From assembly GCA_947254465.1 (NCBI GenBank), contig CAMYEU010000035.1:1-11444 (forward strand): a stretch of DNA of 11,444 nt, read 5' to 3'. Of the stretch, positions 4,109 through 11,444 are shown piece by piece. Every line of letters begins with the position of its first letter. Position 1 is the first letter of the stretch. This DNA comes from an uncultured Gemella sp. (GTDB taxonomy: Bacteria; Bacillota; Bacilli; Staphylococcales; Gemellaceae). A program made the translations under genes and the position numbers. The notes under the pieces are model-generated. The model saw only the letters and a program-made list of their open reading frames with translations, was not told the origin of the DNA and did not search any database.

Positions 4109-6502
4109 CTATTTTACTTTTTTTATATTCCAAATGTCTTTTGCATATTCTTCTACTGATCTGTCTGCAGAGAAGATTCCAGCGTTAGCTGTATTAACTA
4201 AGCTCATTTGGCCCCATTTTTCTTTATCTTGATATGCTTGAGCTACTTTTTCTTGAGCTGCAACATAGCTTTCAAAGTCCGCTAGACACATGTAATTATC
4301 TTGTGTTAATAAATAATCTACGATAAAGTTGAAGTTCATCCCACCAACAGTCATTGTTCTAATGAAATCTAGTGTTTCTTTAATCTTCACTGAACTATTG
4401 TAGTATTCCCATGGTTTATATCCTTTCGCATTTAGTGCGTCTACTTCTGGTGTTTCTAAACCGAAGATAAAAATATTGTCATCTCCTACCGCTTCATGAA
4501 TTTCCACATTTGCTCCATCAAGTGTTCCTAATGTTAATGCACCGTTTAGCATTAGTTTCATATTACCTGTTCCACTTGCTTCCTTACCAGCTTGTGAAAT
4601 TTGTTCACTAATATCAGCTGCAGGAATAATTTTTTCAGCAAGAGTAACTTTGTAATCCGGTAAGAATACAACTTTAATGTACTGACGAACTAATTCATCA
4701 CATTCAATCATTTGAGAGATTGAGTGGATAAATTTTATGATATTTTTAGCCATTTGATATCCAGATGAAGCTTTTGCAGCGAAGATAAATGTTCTTGGCA
4801 CTGGACGTAAATCATTGTACTTAATTTCACGGTATAAGTATACAATGTGTAAAGCATTAAGTAATTGACGTTTATATTCATGTAGTCTCTTAACTTGAAC
4901 ATCAAAGATAGAGTCTGGATTTACAGTTATACCTGTAGTATTTTGAATATATGTAGCAAGTTGTTCTTTTTTTACTTTTTTGATTTCTTGTAGTTTTGCA
5001 ATAACTTTCTTATCGTTTTTATAGTCATTTAACTTACTAATTTTAGATAAATCTTTAACAAAATCATCCCCAATTAAATCTTTTAGATAAGATGCTAACT
5101 CAGGGTTTGCTTGTCCTAACCATCTACGATGAGCTATACCATTCGTAACATTACCGAATTTTGTTGGATATAATTCGTTAAATGATCTAAATGTTGATTC
5201 AACTAGAATATCACTGTGTAATTTTGATACACCATTAACGTTATGACTTCCCACTATTGATAAGTTAGCCATTCTGATTTGGTTATCATATATAATTGCA
5301 GTCTCTGCTAATGTATAATCTTTACCTTGATCGATTACCCACTGGCAGAATCGTTTGTTAATTTCTTCGATAATTGAGTAAATACGTGGTAATAATGGTT
5401 TGAATAAATTAACAGACCATTTTTCTAAAGCTTCTGCCATGATTGTATGATTTGTGTAGGCAAAAGTCTTAGTGGTAATTTCCCAAGCTTTGTCCCAAGA
5501 ATATCCATATTCATCAAGTAATAATCTCATTAATTCGGGAACCCCCATCGCTGGGTGTGTATCGTTAATGTGTAACGCAACATGCTCACTTAAGTTTTCT
5601 AATGTTCCAAATTCATTGTAATGATTTTTTACTAGTTGTTGTAGAGATGCACTAATAAAGAAATACTGCTGTTTTATACGTAATTCTTTACCTTCATTTG
5701 TGCTATCTGCTGGATATAATAATTTAGAAATTGATGAGGCAATTGCTTCTGCTTCTGAAGACTTAGAATATTCTCCACGCTCGAATAATTTCATATTAAA
5801 ACCTGTTTTAGCTTTAGCTTCCCAAAGACGTAATGTATTTACAGTTTTAGTTTTATATCCAGAGATTAATAAATCATATGGTTCCGCTTGGATTGAAGTA
5901 TAATCTTTGTACTCAACTTTAAATCCATTTTCAGTCATTTTTTCTTCTACATGACCGTAGAATCTCACTTCAATTTCTTCATCATTTCTATAAACAAGAC
6001 CGTATTTTCCTAAGTCTAACCAGTAATCTGGAAATTCTTGTTGCCAACCATTATTGATAACTTGTTTGAAGATTCCATATTCATAAAGAATAGAAAAACC
6101 TGTTACTGGATAATCCCTACTAGTTAAAGCATCTAAATAACACGAAGCTAATCTTCCAAGCCCTCCATTACCTAAACCTGGATCTGGTTCTATATCATAG
6201 ATTTCATCAAGATTAAAATTATTTTTTTCTAAATACTCTTTAGTTTCTTTCTCTAATCCTAGATTAAATAGGTTATTTCTTAAAGTTCTACCTACTAAAA
6301 ACTCCATCGACATGTAATAAGCACGTTTTTTCTTTGTTTTTTTCAATTCTTGTTCGTAAGCAAATTTTTTCTCAGATAATTTTTCTCTTACCGTACTCAT
6401 TAATGCTTCGTAAACTTGTCGTTTACTCGCTGCTGCTATAGTAATCCCAAATTGTCTTTTTAAATACTTCTCTATTCTTTGTTCAAATTCTTGATTTTTC
6501 AT
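4109..6502 (-). CDS. glgP: Glycogen phosphorylase
   Basis: GT35-family enzyme of 797 residues, the usual bacterial length. It uses phosphate to release glucose-1-phosphate from glycogen ends, with pyridoxal phosphate as cofactor. Visible hallmarks are EPDPGLGNGGLGRLA (residues 105-119), LHINDTHPAMG (310-320), FDVQVKRLHEYKRQ (533-546) and the cofactor-binding EASGTGNMK (641-649), whose Lys649 should hold the phosphate cofactor. No lesion is seen. The start at 6502 follows a GGAGAG ribosome binding site and lies 24 bases after the glgA stop. It is the last gene of the operon and the only degradative enzyme in it. Placing it with the synthesis genes, as in Bacillus subtilis, suggests coordinated turnover of the store. 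Confidence 0.97.
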   Translation of the reverse strand: MKNQEFEQRIEKYLKRQFGITIAAASKRQVYEALMSTVREKLSEKKFAYEQELKKTKKKRAYYMSMEFLVGRTLRNNLFNLGLEKETKEYLEKNNFNLDEIYDIEPDPGLGNGGLGRLASCYLDALTSRDYPVTGFSILYEYGIFKQVINNGWQQEFPDYWLDLGKYGLVYRNDEEIEVRFYGHVEEKMTENGFKVEYKDYTSIQAEPYDLLISGYKTKTVNTLRLWEAKAKTGFNMKLFERGEYSKSSEAEAIASSISKLLYPADSTNEGKELRIKQQYFFISASLQQLVKNHYNEFGTLENLSEHVALHINDTHPAMGVPELMRLLLDEYGYSWDKAWEITTKTFAYTNHTIMAEALEKWSVNLFKPLLPRIYSIIEEINKRFCQWVIDQGKDYTLAETAIIYDNQIRMANLSIVGSHNVNGVSKLHSDILVESTFRSFNELYPTKFGNVTNGIAHRRWLGQANPELASYLKDLIGDDFVKDLSKISKLNDYKNDKKVIAKLQEIKKVKKEQLATYIQNTTGITVNPDSIFDVQVKRLHEYKRQLLNALHIVYLYREIKYNDLRPVPRTFIFAAKASSGYQMAKNIIKFIHSISQMIECDELVRQYIKVVFLPDYKVTLAEKIIPAADISEQISQAGKEASGTGNMKLMLNGALTLGTLDGANVEIHEAVGDDNIFIFGLETPEVDALNAKGYKPWEYYNSSVKIKETLDFIRTMTVGGMNFNFIVDYLLTQDNYMCLADFESYVAAQEKVAQAYQDKEKWGQMSLVNTANAGIFSADRSVEEYAKDIWNIKKVK

Positions 6503-6526
6503 TATTCTCTCCTACAAACTAGTTAA

Positions 6527-7945
6527 CTAGACTATTTCATTATACATATCTATGTATTGTAAAGCTGATTTTTTCCAACTTACATCTTCTTTTATTGCAT
6601 TTTTCATAATTTTATTCCAAATATGACGTTCTTGATAGTAGCAATATGTAGCTCTATAAACAGCATCCAACATATCATAAGCATCAAAGCTTTCAAATGT
6701 AAATCCTGTTCCAGACTTACCATCAAATGGTTCTACCGTGTCTCTTAAGCCACCTACTCTATGAACAATCGGCACTGTAGCATATCTCATTGAAATTAAT
6801 TGAGATAAACCACATGGTTCAGTTTTAGATGGCATTAAGAACATATCGCATGAACTATATACTTTGGAAGATACTTCTGATGAAAACATAATTAAACTTC
6901 TCACTTTATCATGACGACGGTATTCTAATGAACGTAGTGCATCCTCATAATGACGATCTCCTGTTCCTAAAATAACCAACTGTGCTCCAGTTTTTAAAAT
7001 CTCATCCGCTACATGCAAAACTAAGTCTATACCTTTTTGATGAGTTAATCTTGTGACCATTCCAATCATAGGAATATTTTCATTCACTTCTAAAGCTAAT
7101 TCTTCTTGGAATTTTAATTTGTTCTCTACTTTATTTTTTAATGTTTTAATATCGAAGTTTTTGAAAATTAATTTATCAGTTTTTGAATTAAATTTATCAG
7201 TATCTAATCCATTAATTATACCGTGAAGTTTCCCTTGTTCTACTCTTAAAATATCATCTAAGCCATACGAGAAGTATGGGTCTAATATTTCATGAGCGTA
7301 TGTTTCACTTACAGTATTTATTCTATCAGCTAATTGGATAGCACCTTTTAATAGATTTAAATCTCCTTTGTAGATTAGGGCATCAAAATACTTATTATCT
7401 AGCCCAAATAAGTTACCCATTTCATAAGGATTGAATTTACCTTGGAATTCAATATTATGAATTGAAATTACACTTTTAATATCTTGATAGAATCCTTCTC
7501 CTCTAGCTTTAAGATCATCTAAATAAATAATCGATAATGCAGCATGCCAGTCATTAGCATTAACCACATCTGGTTTATAATCAATATGCGGTAATATCTC
7601 TAAAGCTGCTTTGGAGAAGAAAGCGAATCTCTCTCCATCATCATCTTGACCGTAGACACTGTCTCTATTGAAATATTGTTCATTATCGATGAAGTAATAA
7701 GTTACCCCGTTTACCACAGTCTCAAATATTCCACAGTAAACTGTTCTCCAGCCTAAATTAATAAAAATATGTTGTCTATATTTTAAATCGTACTTATCTC
7801 TGTCTATTGAAGAATACAACGGCAGTACAACCCTTGCTTCTACATTTTCATCTTGAAGAGCTTTTGGCAATGAGCCTATAACATCACCTAGCCCACCAAC
7901 TTTTACAAATGGTGCCGCTTCAGCTGCCACGAATAAAATTTTCAT
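6527..7945 (-). CDS. glgA: Glycogen synthase (ADP-glucose type)
   Basis: GT5-family enzyme of 472 residues, normal for bacterial GlgA. It transfers glucose from ADP-glucose to the non-reducing ends of alpha-1,4-glucan. The N-terminal Rossmann domain carries KVGGLGDV at residues 15-22, the ADP-glucose-binding loop. The segments NDWHAAL (131-137) and HNIEFQG (163-169) are typical. The C-terminal domain has TRLTHQKG (298-305) and the catalytic EPCGLSQ (376-382). An AAGGAG site precedes the ATG at 7945. Unlike the other operon genes it is separated from its upstream neighbour (glgD) by 146 bases, with a possible own promoter and an inverted repeat, so its dosage may be set separately from glgBCD. 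Confidence 0.97.
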   Translation of the reverse strand: MKILFVAAEAAPFVKVGGLGDVIGSLPKALQDENVEARVVLPLYSSIDRDKYDLKYRQHIFINLGWRTVYCGIFETVVNGVTYYFIDNEQYFNRDSVYGQDDDGERFAFFSKAALEILPHIDYKPDVVNANDWHAALSIIYLDDLKARGEGFYQDIKSVISIHNIEFQGKFNPYEMGNLFGLDNKYFDALIYKGDLNLLKGAIQLADRINTVSETYAHEILDPYFSYGLDDILRVEQGKLHGIINGLDTDKFNSKTDKLIFKNFDIKTLKNKVENKLKFQEELALEVNENIPMIGMVTRLTHQKGIDLVLHVADEILKTGAQLVILGTGDRHYEDALRSLEYRRHDKVRSLIMFSSEVSSKVYSSCDMFLMPSKTEPCGLSQLISMRYATVPIVHRVGGLRDTVEPFDGKSGTGFTFESFDAYDMLDAVYRATYCYYQERHIWNKIMKNAIKEDVSWKKSALQYIDMYNEIV

Positions 7946-7980
7946 TATATTTCTCCTTATTCGTAATTTACTTCCATACT

Positions 7981-8084
7981 AAAAGGGTTAGTTTTAGAGG
8001 GAGTCTATCTGTATATTATACTCTTTTTTCTTTTGAAAATCGAAAGTTTTACAAATCTCTCCTACATTTTAATCTAACCCTTTT
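7981..8084. repeat. Long-range 11-base inverted repeat between glgD and glgA
   Basis: AAAAGGGTTAG (7981-7991) and CTAACCCTTTT (8074-8084) are perfect complements 82 bases apart. Together they span most of the glgD-glgA gap. In the operon mRNA they would close a large loop followed by only four U, so full termination is unlikely. Partial attenuation, mRNA processing or stabilisation of the glgBCD segment are possible. On the plus strand the second arm runs into ten T, which could stop antisense transcription. Confidence 0.55.
8015..8020 (-). promoter_or_regulatory. Possible internal promoter for glgA-glgP
   Basis: A perfect TATAAT on the minus strand, about 70 bases before the glgA start. No convincing -35 is seen at 16-18 bases (TCGATT at 17). 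It sits inside the loop of the inverted repeat at 7981-8084. Activity is only inferred. Confidence 0.35.
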
Positions 8085-8091
8085 TTTTTTA

Positions 8092-9207
8092 TTATTCTAC
8101 TACTTTACCTTTTTCTACAATAACTTGGCAGTTTTCTGTTCCTTTTAATTCAACTTTCTCTGAAACTACTGCATATTTATCTAGAATTACACAATCTAAG
8201 TATGCTGATTTTTTAATCACACAATTCGGCAGTACTATTGAGTTTTTAATTACTGCTCCTTCCTCAACTACAACATCTCTAAAGAGTATACTACTTTCTA
8301 CAATCCCATTAATTTCACAACCATCACCTAATATAGAGTTCTTAACAATAGCGCCATCACCATATGTAGTTGGCACACTATCTTGAACTCGTGTTAAAAT
8401 ATCTGTTCCTGATAAGAATAACTCATTTAATTTTGCAGGATTTAGTAAATCTCTATTAAAATTGTAATATTCTTGGACACTATTAATAGTTCTGTTGTAA
8501 TTTTTTATTTCATATCCATAAATATTCAGACGGTGGAAATTCTTCGAAATAAAATCTAGAAGTAAATCTTGCCACCCTAATGTCATACCTTTTTTAACTA
8601 ATTCTTTAAACATTTGTTTAGACATAACATAAATCTTAACCTGAGTTGGACATACTTGCTCAAAACCATCATAATGATATAAACTATCGTATACTCTATT
8701 TTTATCATCAAAAATTATTTGAGATTCTCTTTGCTGAGGTTTTCTATAGGTGTAAGCTAGAGTTATATCTGCATTTGTAGTTTTATGATATTTTACCATA
8801 TCTTTAAAATCTATGTTACCCACAATATTTCCATCAGCTAGAATACAGTACTCTTCTAATAGTGTATCCGCATATTTCGAAGCATCCCCTAATGCTTCAA
8901 TTTTGTTTTGAGCCACACGATTTGAGTGATGATTTGACATTGGAGTTATAAACTTCAAACCACTATTTTTTCTATTTAAGTCCCAGTCTTTCCCCCAACT
9001 TAAATGGTCCATTAATGATTTATAGTGATAATTTGTTACTACTGCAATATTTGATACTTCAGCTTTTACTAACGAAGATAACATGAAATCAATCATTCTA
9101 TATCTTGATGCAACTGCTAAAGATGCTAGTGTTCTATTTCTAACTAATCCTTGCAAATCATCATTACGATAGTTATCTGCAAACAATACACAAAACGCAT
9201 TTACCAT
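8092..9207 (-). CDS. glgD: Glucose-1-phosphate adenylyltransferase regulatory subunit GlgD
   Basis: 371 residues, a nucleotidyltransferase-like domain followed by a left-handed beta-helix (about residues 265-371, with hexapeptide-like repeats such as GAVIKNSIV). It is a paralogue of GlgC found in Firmicutes. The N-terminus reads CVLFADNYRNDDLQGLVRNR, where the catalytic subunit has AGGQGTRLQVLT, and the conserved KPAVPFGG is replaced by ASLAVASRYRMIDF. The active-site loop is therefore degenerate, as expected for the non-catalytic partner. In studied Firmicutes GlgD forms a heterotetramer with GlgC and raises its activity. The start ATG at 9207 lies one base after the glgC stop, with the GAGGGA ribosome site inside the end of glgC, so the two are probably translationally coupled at matched levels. 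Confidence 0.95.
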   Translation of the reverse strand: MVNAFCVLFADNYRNDDLQGLVRNRTLASLAVASRYRMIDFMLSSLVKAEVSNIAVVTNYHYKSLMDHLSWGKDWDLNRKNSGLKFITPMSNHHSNRVAQNKIEALGDASKYADTLLEEYCILADGNIVGNIDFKDMVKYHKTTNADITLAYTYRKPQQRESQIIFDDKNRVYDSLYHYDGFEQVCPTQVKIYVMSKQMFKELVKKGMTLGWQDLLLDFISKNFHRLNIYGYEIKNYNRTINSVQEYYNFNRDLLNPAKLNELFLSGTDILTRVQDSVPTTYGDGAIVKNSILGDGCEINGIVESSILFRDVVVEEGAVIKNSIVLPNCVIKKSAYLDCVILDKYAVVSEKVELKGTENCQVIVEKGKVVE

Positions 9208-9208
9208 A

Positions 9209-10381
9209 TTATTTTCCCTCTACTTTCCTATTATCATTTACAACTTCATCCCTACCGATTACCGTTATTTGTTCTTTTCCTAAGGTAATGTCTCTGTGCC
9301 CAACTTCTACATTTTCTTTAACTATTGAACCTTCAGCAATAATCGAATTATAAACTTTAGCACCTTTTTCTATTAGAACATCTTTCATTATTATGCTTCC
9401 AACTATCTCTGCTCCTTCTTCAATTCTAACACCTGAAGAAATAATAGACTCAGAAACAGTACCATAAACAGCAGTACCATCAGAAATCATTGAATTTTTA
9501 ACATTTGCACTATGGCCTAAGTATTGAGGCATAGCTCCTTCATGACGATAATAAATTCTCCATAGTCTATCGTCAATATTGAAGTTTTCTTTATTTTTAA
9601 TAAGGTCCATATTAGCTTCCCACAAGCTTTCTATTGTTCCCACATCTTTCCAATATCCGTAGAATGGATAAGCATATATATTTTTACCCTCATTTAACAT
9701 CATTGGAATAATATTTTTACCGAAGTCTTTCTCACTATCTTGATTCTCTTCATCTCGAATCAAGTATTCTCTTAGTTGTTGCCAACTAAAGATATAAATT
9801 CCCATAGAGGCTTTTGTTGATATCGGATTTTCTGGTTTTTCTAGAAACTCAGTTACTTTTAAATCTGAATTTGTATTCAAAATTCCAAAACGACTAGCTT
9901 CTTCGATAGGAACATTAATATGTGCAATTGTTAAATCTGCTCCTTTTTGTTTATGGAAATCTAACATTTCTTTGTAATTCATTTTGTAAATATGATCTCC
10001 TGATAAGATAAGTACGTATTCAGGATTATATTGCTCTATATATTTGATATTTTGATAAATAGCATTCGCTGTTCCTTTGTACCACTCTCCTGTTTTACCT
10101 GCAGTATACGGCGGAAGAATTGATAGTCCTCCGTCCATTCTATCTAAGTCCCATGGTTGACCATTACCCATGTATGAGTTAAGCTCAAGTGGCATAAACT
10201 GCGTTAAAACCCCCACTGTTGAAATTCCAGAGTTCGCGCAGTTTGATAATGGAAAATCAATAATTCTATATTTTCCACCAAAAGGTACAGCTGGTTTAGC
10301 CATATCTTTAGTTAATACTTGAAGCCTCGTACCTTGTCCTCCTGCTAGTAGCATAGCTACTACTTCTTTTTTTCGTGCCAT
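9209..10381 (-). CDS. glgC: Glucose-1-phosphate adenylyltransferase catalytic subunit GlgC
   Basis: 390 residues, the normal length. It makes ADP-glucose from ATP and glucose-1-phosphate, the committed step of bacterial glycogen synthesis. The nucleotide-binding AGGQGTRLQVLT is at residues 13-24 and AKPAVPFGGKYRIIDF at 28-43. The catalytic Asp is in SGDHIYKMNY (127-136), and the sugar-phosphate-binding Lys is in FLEKP (179-183). The C-terminal beta-helix (from about residue 285) carries hexapeptide-like repeats. Unlike GlgD all key residues are present. The start at 10381 has a G-rich ribosome binding site, AAGGGGG (10390-10396), 8 bases upstream, more G-rich than those of the neighbouring genes. 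It follows glgB by 27 bases. Confidence 0.97.
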   Translation of the reverse strand: MARKKEVVAMLLAGGQGTRLQVLTKDMAKPAVPFGGKYRIIDFPLSNCANSGISTVGVLTQFMPLELNSYMGNGQPWDLDRMDGGLSILPPYTAGKTGEWYKGTANAIYQNIKYIEQYNPEYVLILSGDHIYKMNYKEMLDFHKQKGADLTIAHINVPIEEASRFGILNTNSDLKVTEFLEKPENPISTKASMGIYIFSWQQLREYLIRDEENQDSEKDFGKNIIPMMLNEGKNIYAYPFYGYWKDVGTIESLWEANMDLIKNKENFNIDDRLWRIYYRHEGAMPQYLGHSANVKNSMISDGTAVYGTVSESIISSGVRIEEGAEIVGSIIMKDVLIEKGAKVYNSIIAEGSIVKENVEVGHRDITLGKEQITVIGRDEVVNDNRKVEGK

Positions 10382-10389
10382 AAATTTGA

Positions 10390-10396
10390 CCCCCTT
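10390..10396 (-). promoter_or_regulatory. G-rich ribosome binding site of glgC
   Basis: AAGGGGG on the minus strand, 8 bases before the glgC ATG. Other genes here use AGGAG/GGAGAG types. It is complementary over seven bases to the CCCCCTT of small RNA unit B (plus 3525-3531), a short match that could be chance. Confidence 0.6.
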
Positions 10397-10408
10397 CTTC
10401 TAAACTTA

Positions 10409-11444
10409 TTATTTCTTTTCTATATACATCGTCGTATAAGGTGGTATATTTATACTTAAAGTATATTTAAATTCATTTTTCTTTTTATTAATAGTTTTTA
10501 AATTTCTATTTGTTATTGCTATTCCATCATATTTTTTTGCATCTGAATTCAATGCTATTTTGTAGCTTCCCCAAGTATCTACTCCAATTTCATAATGTTC
10601 CAACACTTGATTCGAAAAATTACTTACCACTAATACTTCCTTACCTTTTCTATCTTTACGAGAAAATGCAAAAACATTATTATTGCTATCATCCACAACA
10701 TGCCATTTAAATCCATCCCAATCATTATCATTTTCCCATAATGCAGGTGTAGATTTATAGTATTTGTTAAGCTCTTTTACATATCTATGTGTGAATACAT
10801 GTTTAGGATAAAGCATTAATAACCAATCTAATTCTCTTTCTTCATCCCATTCAATAAATTGAGCAATATCGGTTCCCATAAATGTTAATTTTTTACCAGG
10901 ATGTGCATACATATACCCTAAAAACGCCTTGAAGTTTCCAAACTTATCTTCGTAAGGAACTGGACTTTTATCTAATAGCGATTTTTTACCATGTACCACT
11001 TCATCATGTGAAATTGGTAGGATAAAGTTTTCCGAAAATGCATAATGCATTGAGAAAGTAAATTTGTTATGTACTCCTTTTCTGAAGAAAGGATCTGTTT
11101 CTAAATAATCAAGACTGTCATTCATCCATCCCATATTCCACTTAAAGTCAAATCCTAAACCACCATGTTCAACAGCAGCTGTTACTTTTGGATAACTTGT
11201 CGATTCTTCTGCTATCATAGAAACACCTGGATAGTTTTCTTTAATATAAAGATTTAAATTTTTTAAGAAATCAATTGCTTCTAAATTTTCAAATCCTCCG
11301 TGAATATTTCTTGCAGATTTATCTTCATCTCGACAGTAATTTAAAAATATCATCGAACTGACGGCATCTACTCGAATTCCATCAATATGATAATCTTCTA
11401 TCCAAGAAACTGCACTTGATGTTAAAAATGATCTTACTTCATTT
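10409..11444 (-). CDS. glgB: 1,4-alpha-glucan branching enzyme, C-terminal part (5' end beyond the window)
   Basis: GH13 enzyme that creates alpha-1,6 branches in glycogen. 344 residues are visible and the frame is open to the window edge, so about the last half of a protein of some 630 residues is present. The visible part begins NEVRSFLTSSAVSWIEDYHI and continues DGIRVDAVSSM, where the Asp (codon 11366-11368) is the catalytic nucleophile. The acid/base Glu lies in MIAEEST and the third catalytic Asp in ISHDEVVHGKKSL. The C-terminal beta-sandwich follows (about the last 100 residues, from VVDDSNNNVFAFSRK). The Met at 11351-11353 is internal, just after the nucleophile motif, and is not the start. 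It is the first visible gene of the operon. Confidence 0.96.
   Translation of the reverse strand, partial: NEVRSFLTSSAVSWIEDYHIDGIRVDAVSSMIFLNYCRDEDKSARNIHGGFENLEAIDFLKNLNLYIKENYPGVSMIAEESTSYPKVTAAVEHGGLGFDFKWNMGWMNDSLDYLETDPFFRKGVHNKFTFSMHYAFSENFILPISHDEVVHGKKSLLDKSPVPYEDKFGNFKAFLGYMYAHPGKKLTFMGTDIAQFIEWDEERELDWLLMLYPKHVFTHRYVKELNKYYKSTPALWENDNDWDGFKWHVVDDSNNNVFAFSRKDRKGKEVLVVSNFSNQVLEHYEIGVDTWGSYKIALNSDAKKYDGIAITNRNLKTINKKKNEFKYTLSINIPPYTTMYIEKK

Noticed and set aside
5700..5903. 67-residue plus-strand frame inside glgP
   Set aside because: Shadow of the glgP coding strand with no ribosome site.
7990..8066. GGAGAG-type ribosome site in the glgD-glgA gap followed by about 20 open codons
   Set aside because: There is no ATG, GTG or usable TTG after it; a start at ATT would be needed. 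It resembles the glgP ribosome site by sequence but supports no gene.
7909..8148. 79-residue plus-strand frame across the glgA-glgD gap
   Set aside because: Poly-Phe product of T-rich intergenic DNA overlapping both neighbours.
10510..10710. 66-residue plus-strand frame inside glgB
   Set aside because: Antisense shadow of a clear branching-enzyme sequence.

Overview
The window looks like a piece of a low-GC Firmicute chromosome, most likely Gemella or a close Bacillales relative. The reasons are the strong AT bias, AGGAG-type ribosome binding sites, a RecN N-terminus resembling the staphylococcal/bacillar form, and a glgB-C-D-A-P operon with the Firmicute-specific GlgD subunit. The genus is inferred from protein style; no marker gene is present to prove it. 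The first 29 bases are Nextera (Tn5) sequencing adapter, so the left edge is a contig end and the recN gene there is artificially cut.

Layout: (1) 30-1504, minus strand: recN (3' part missing), preceded directly by the TlyA-type rRNA methyltransferase gene. (2) 1505-4057: a gene-poor, accessory-looking stretch of 2.5 kb. It holds an orphan hicB-like antitoxin gene that stops where its DNA-binding domain should begin, a tandem pair of hairpins, a roughly 450-base tract almost free of A/T homopolymers, a decayed reading frame interrupted by an amber codon, and an array of small minus-strand transcription units. A 21-base exact direct repeat, itself built of CTCTCCGAA units, lies near both edges of the stretch (1722-1742 and 3904-3924). 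(3) 4058-11444, minus strand: a glycogen operon in the order glgB (5' end cut by the window edge), glgC, glgD, glgA, glgP, closed by a strong hairpin.

The glycogen genes form one pathway. GlgC with GlgD makes ADP-glucose, GlgA polymerises it, GlgB adds branches, and GlgP releases glucose-1-phosphate. Spacing within the operon is tight (1 to 27 bases) except for a 146-base gap between glgD and glgA, which contains a long inverted repeat and a possible internal promoter.

The most interesting part is 3370-3751. Three units, each about 90 nt, repeat at a regular spacing of about 141 bases. Each has its own TATAAT box, a GC-rich 5' hairpin, an AU-rich linker and an intrinsic terminator, all on the minus strand and with no coding sequence. 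This has the architecture of tandem small-RNA families such as streptococcal csRNAs or listerial LhrC. I cannot assign it to a named family from sequence alone. A further promoter-terminator pair (3199-3294) and a terminator (3823-3855) flank the array.
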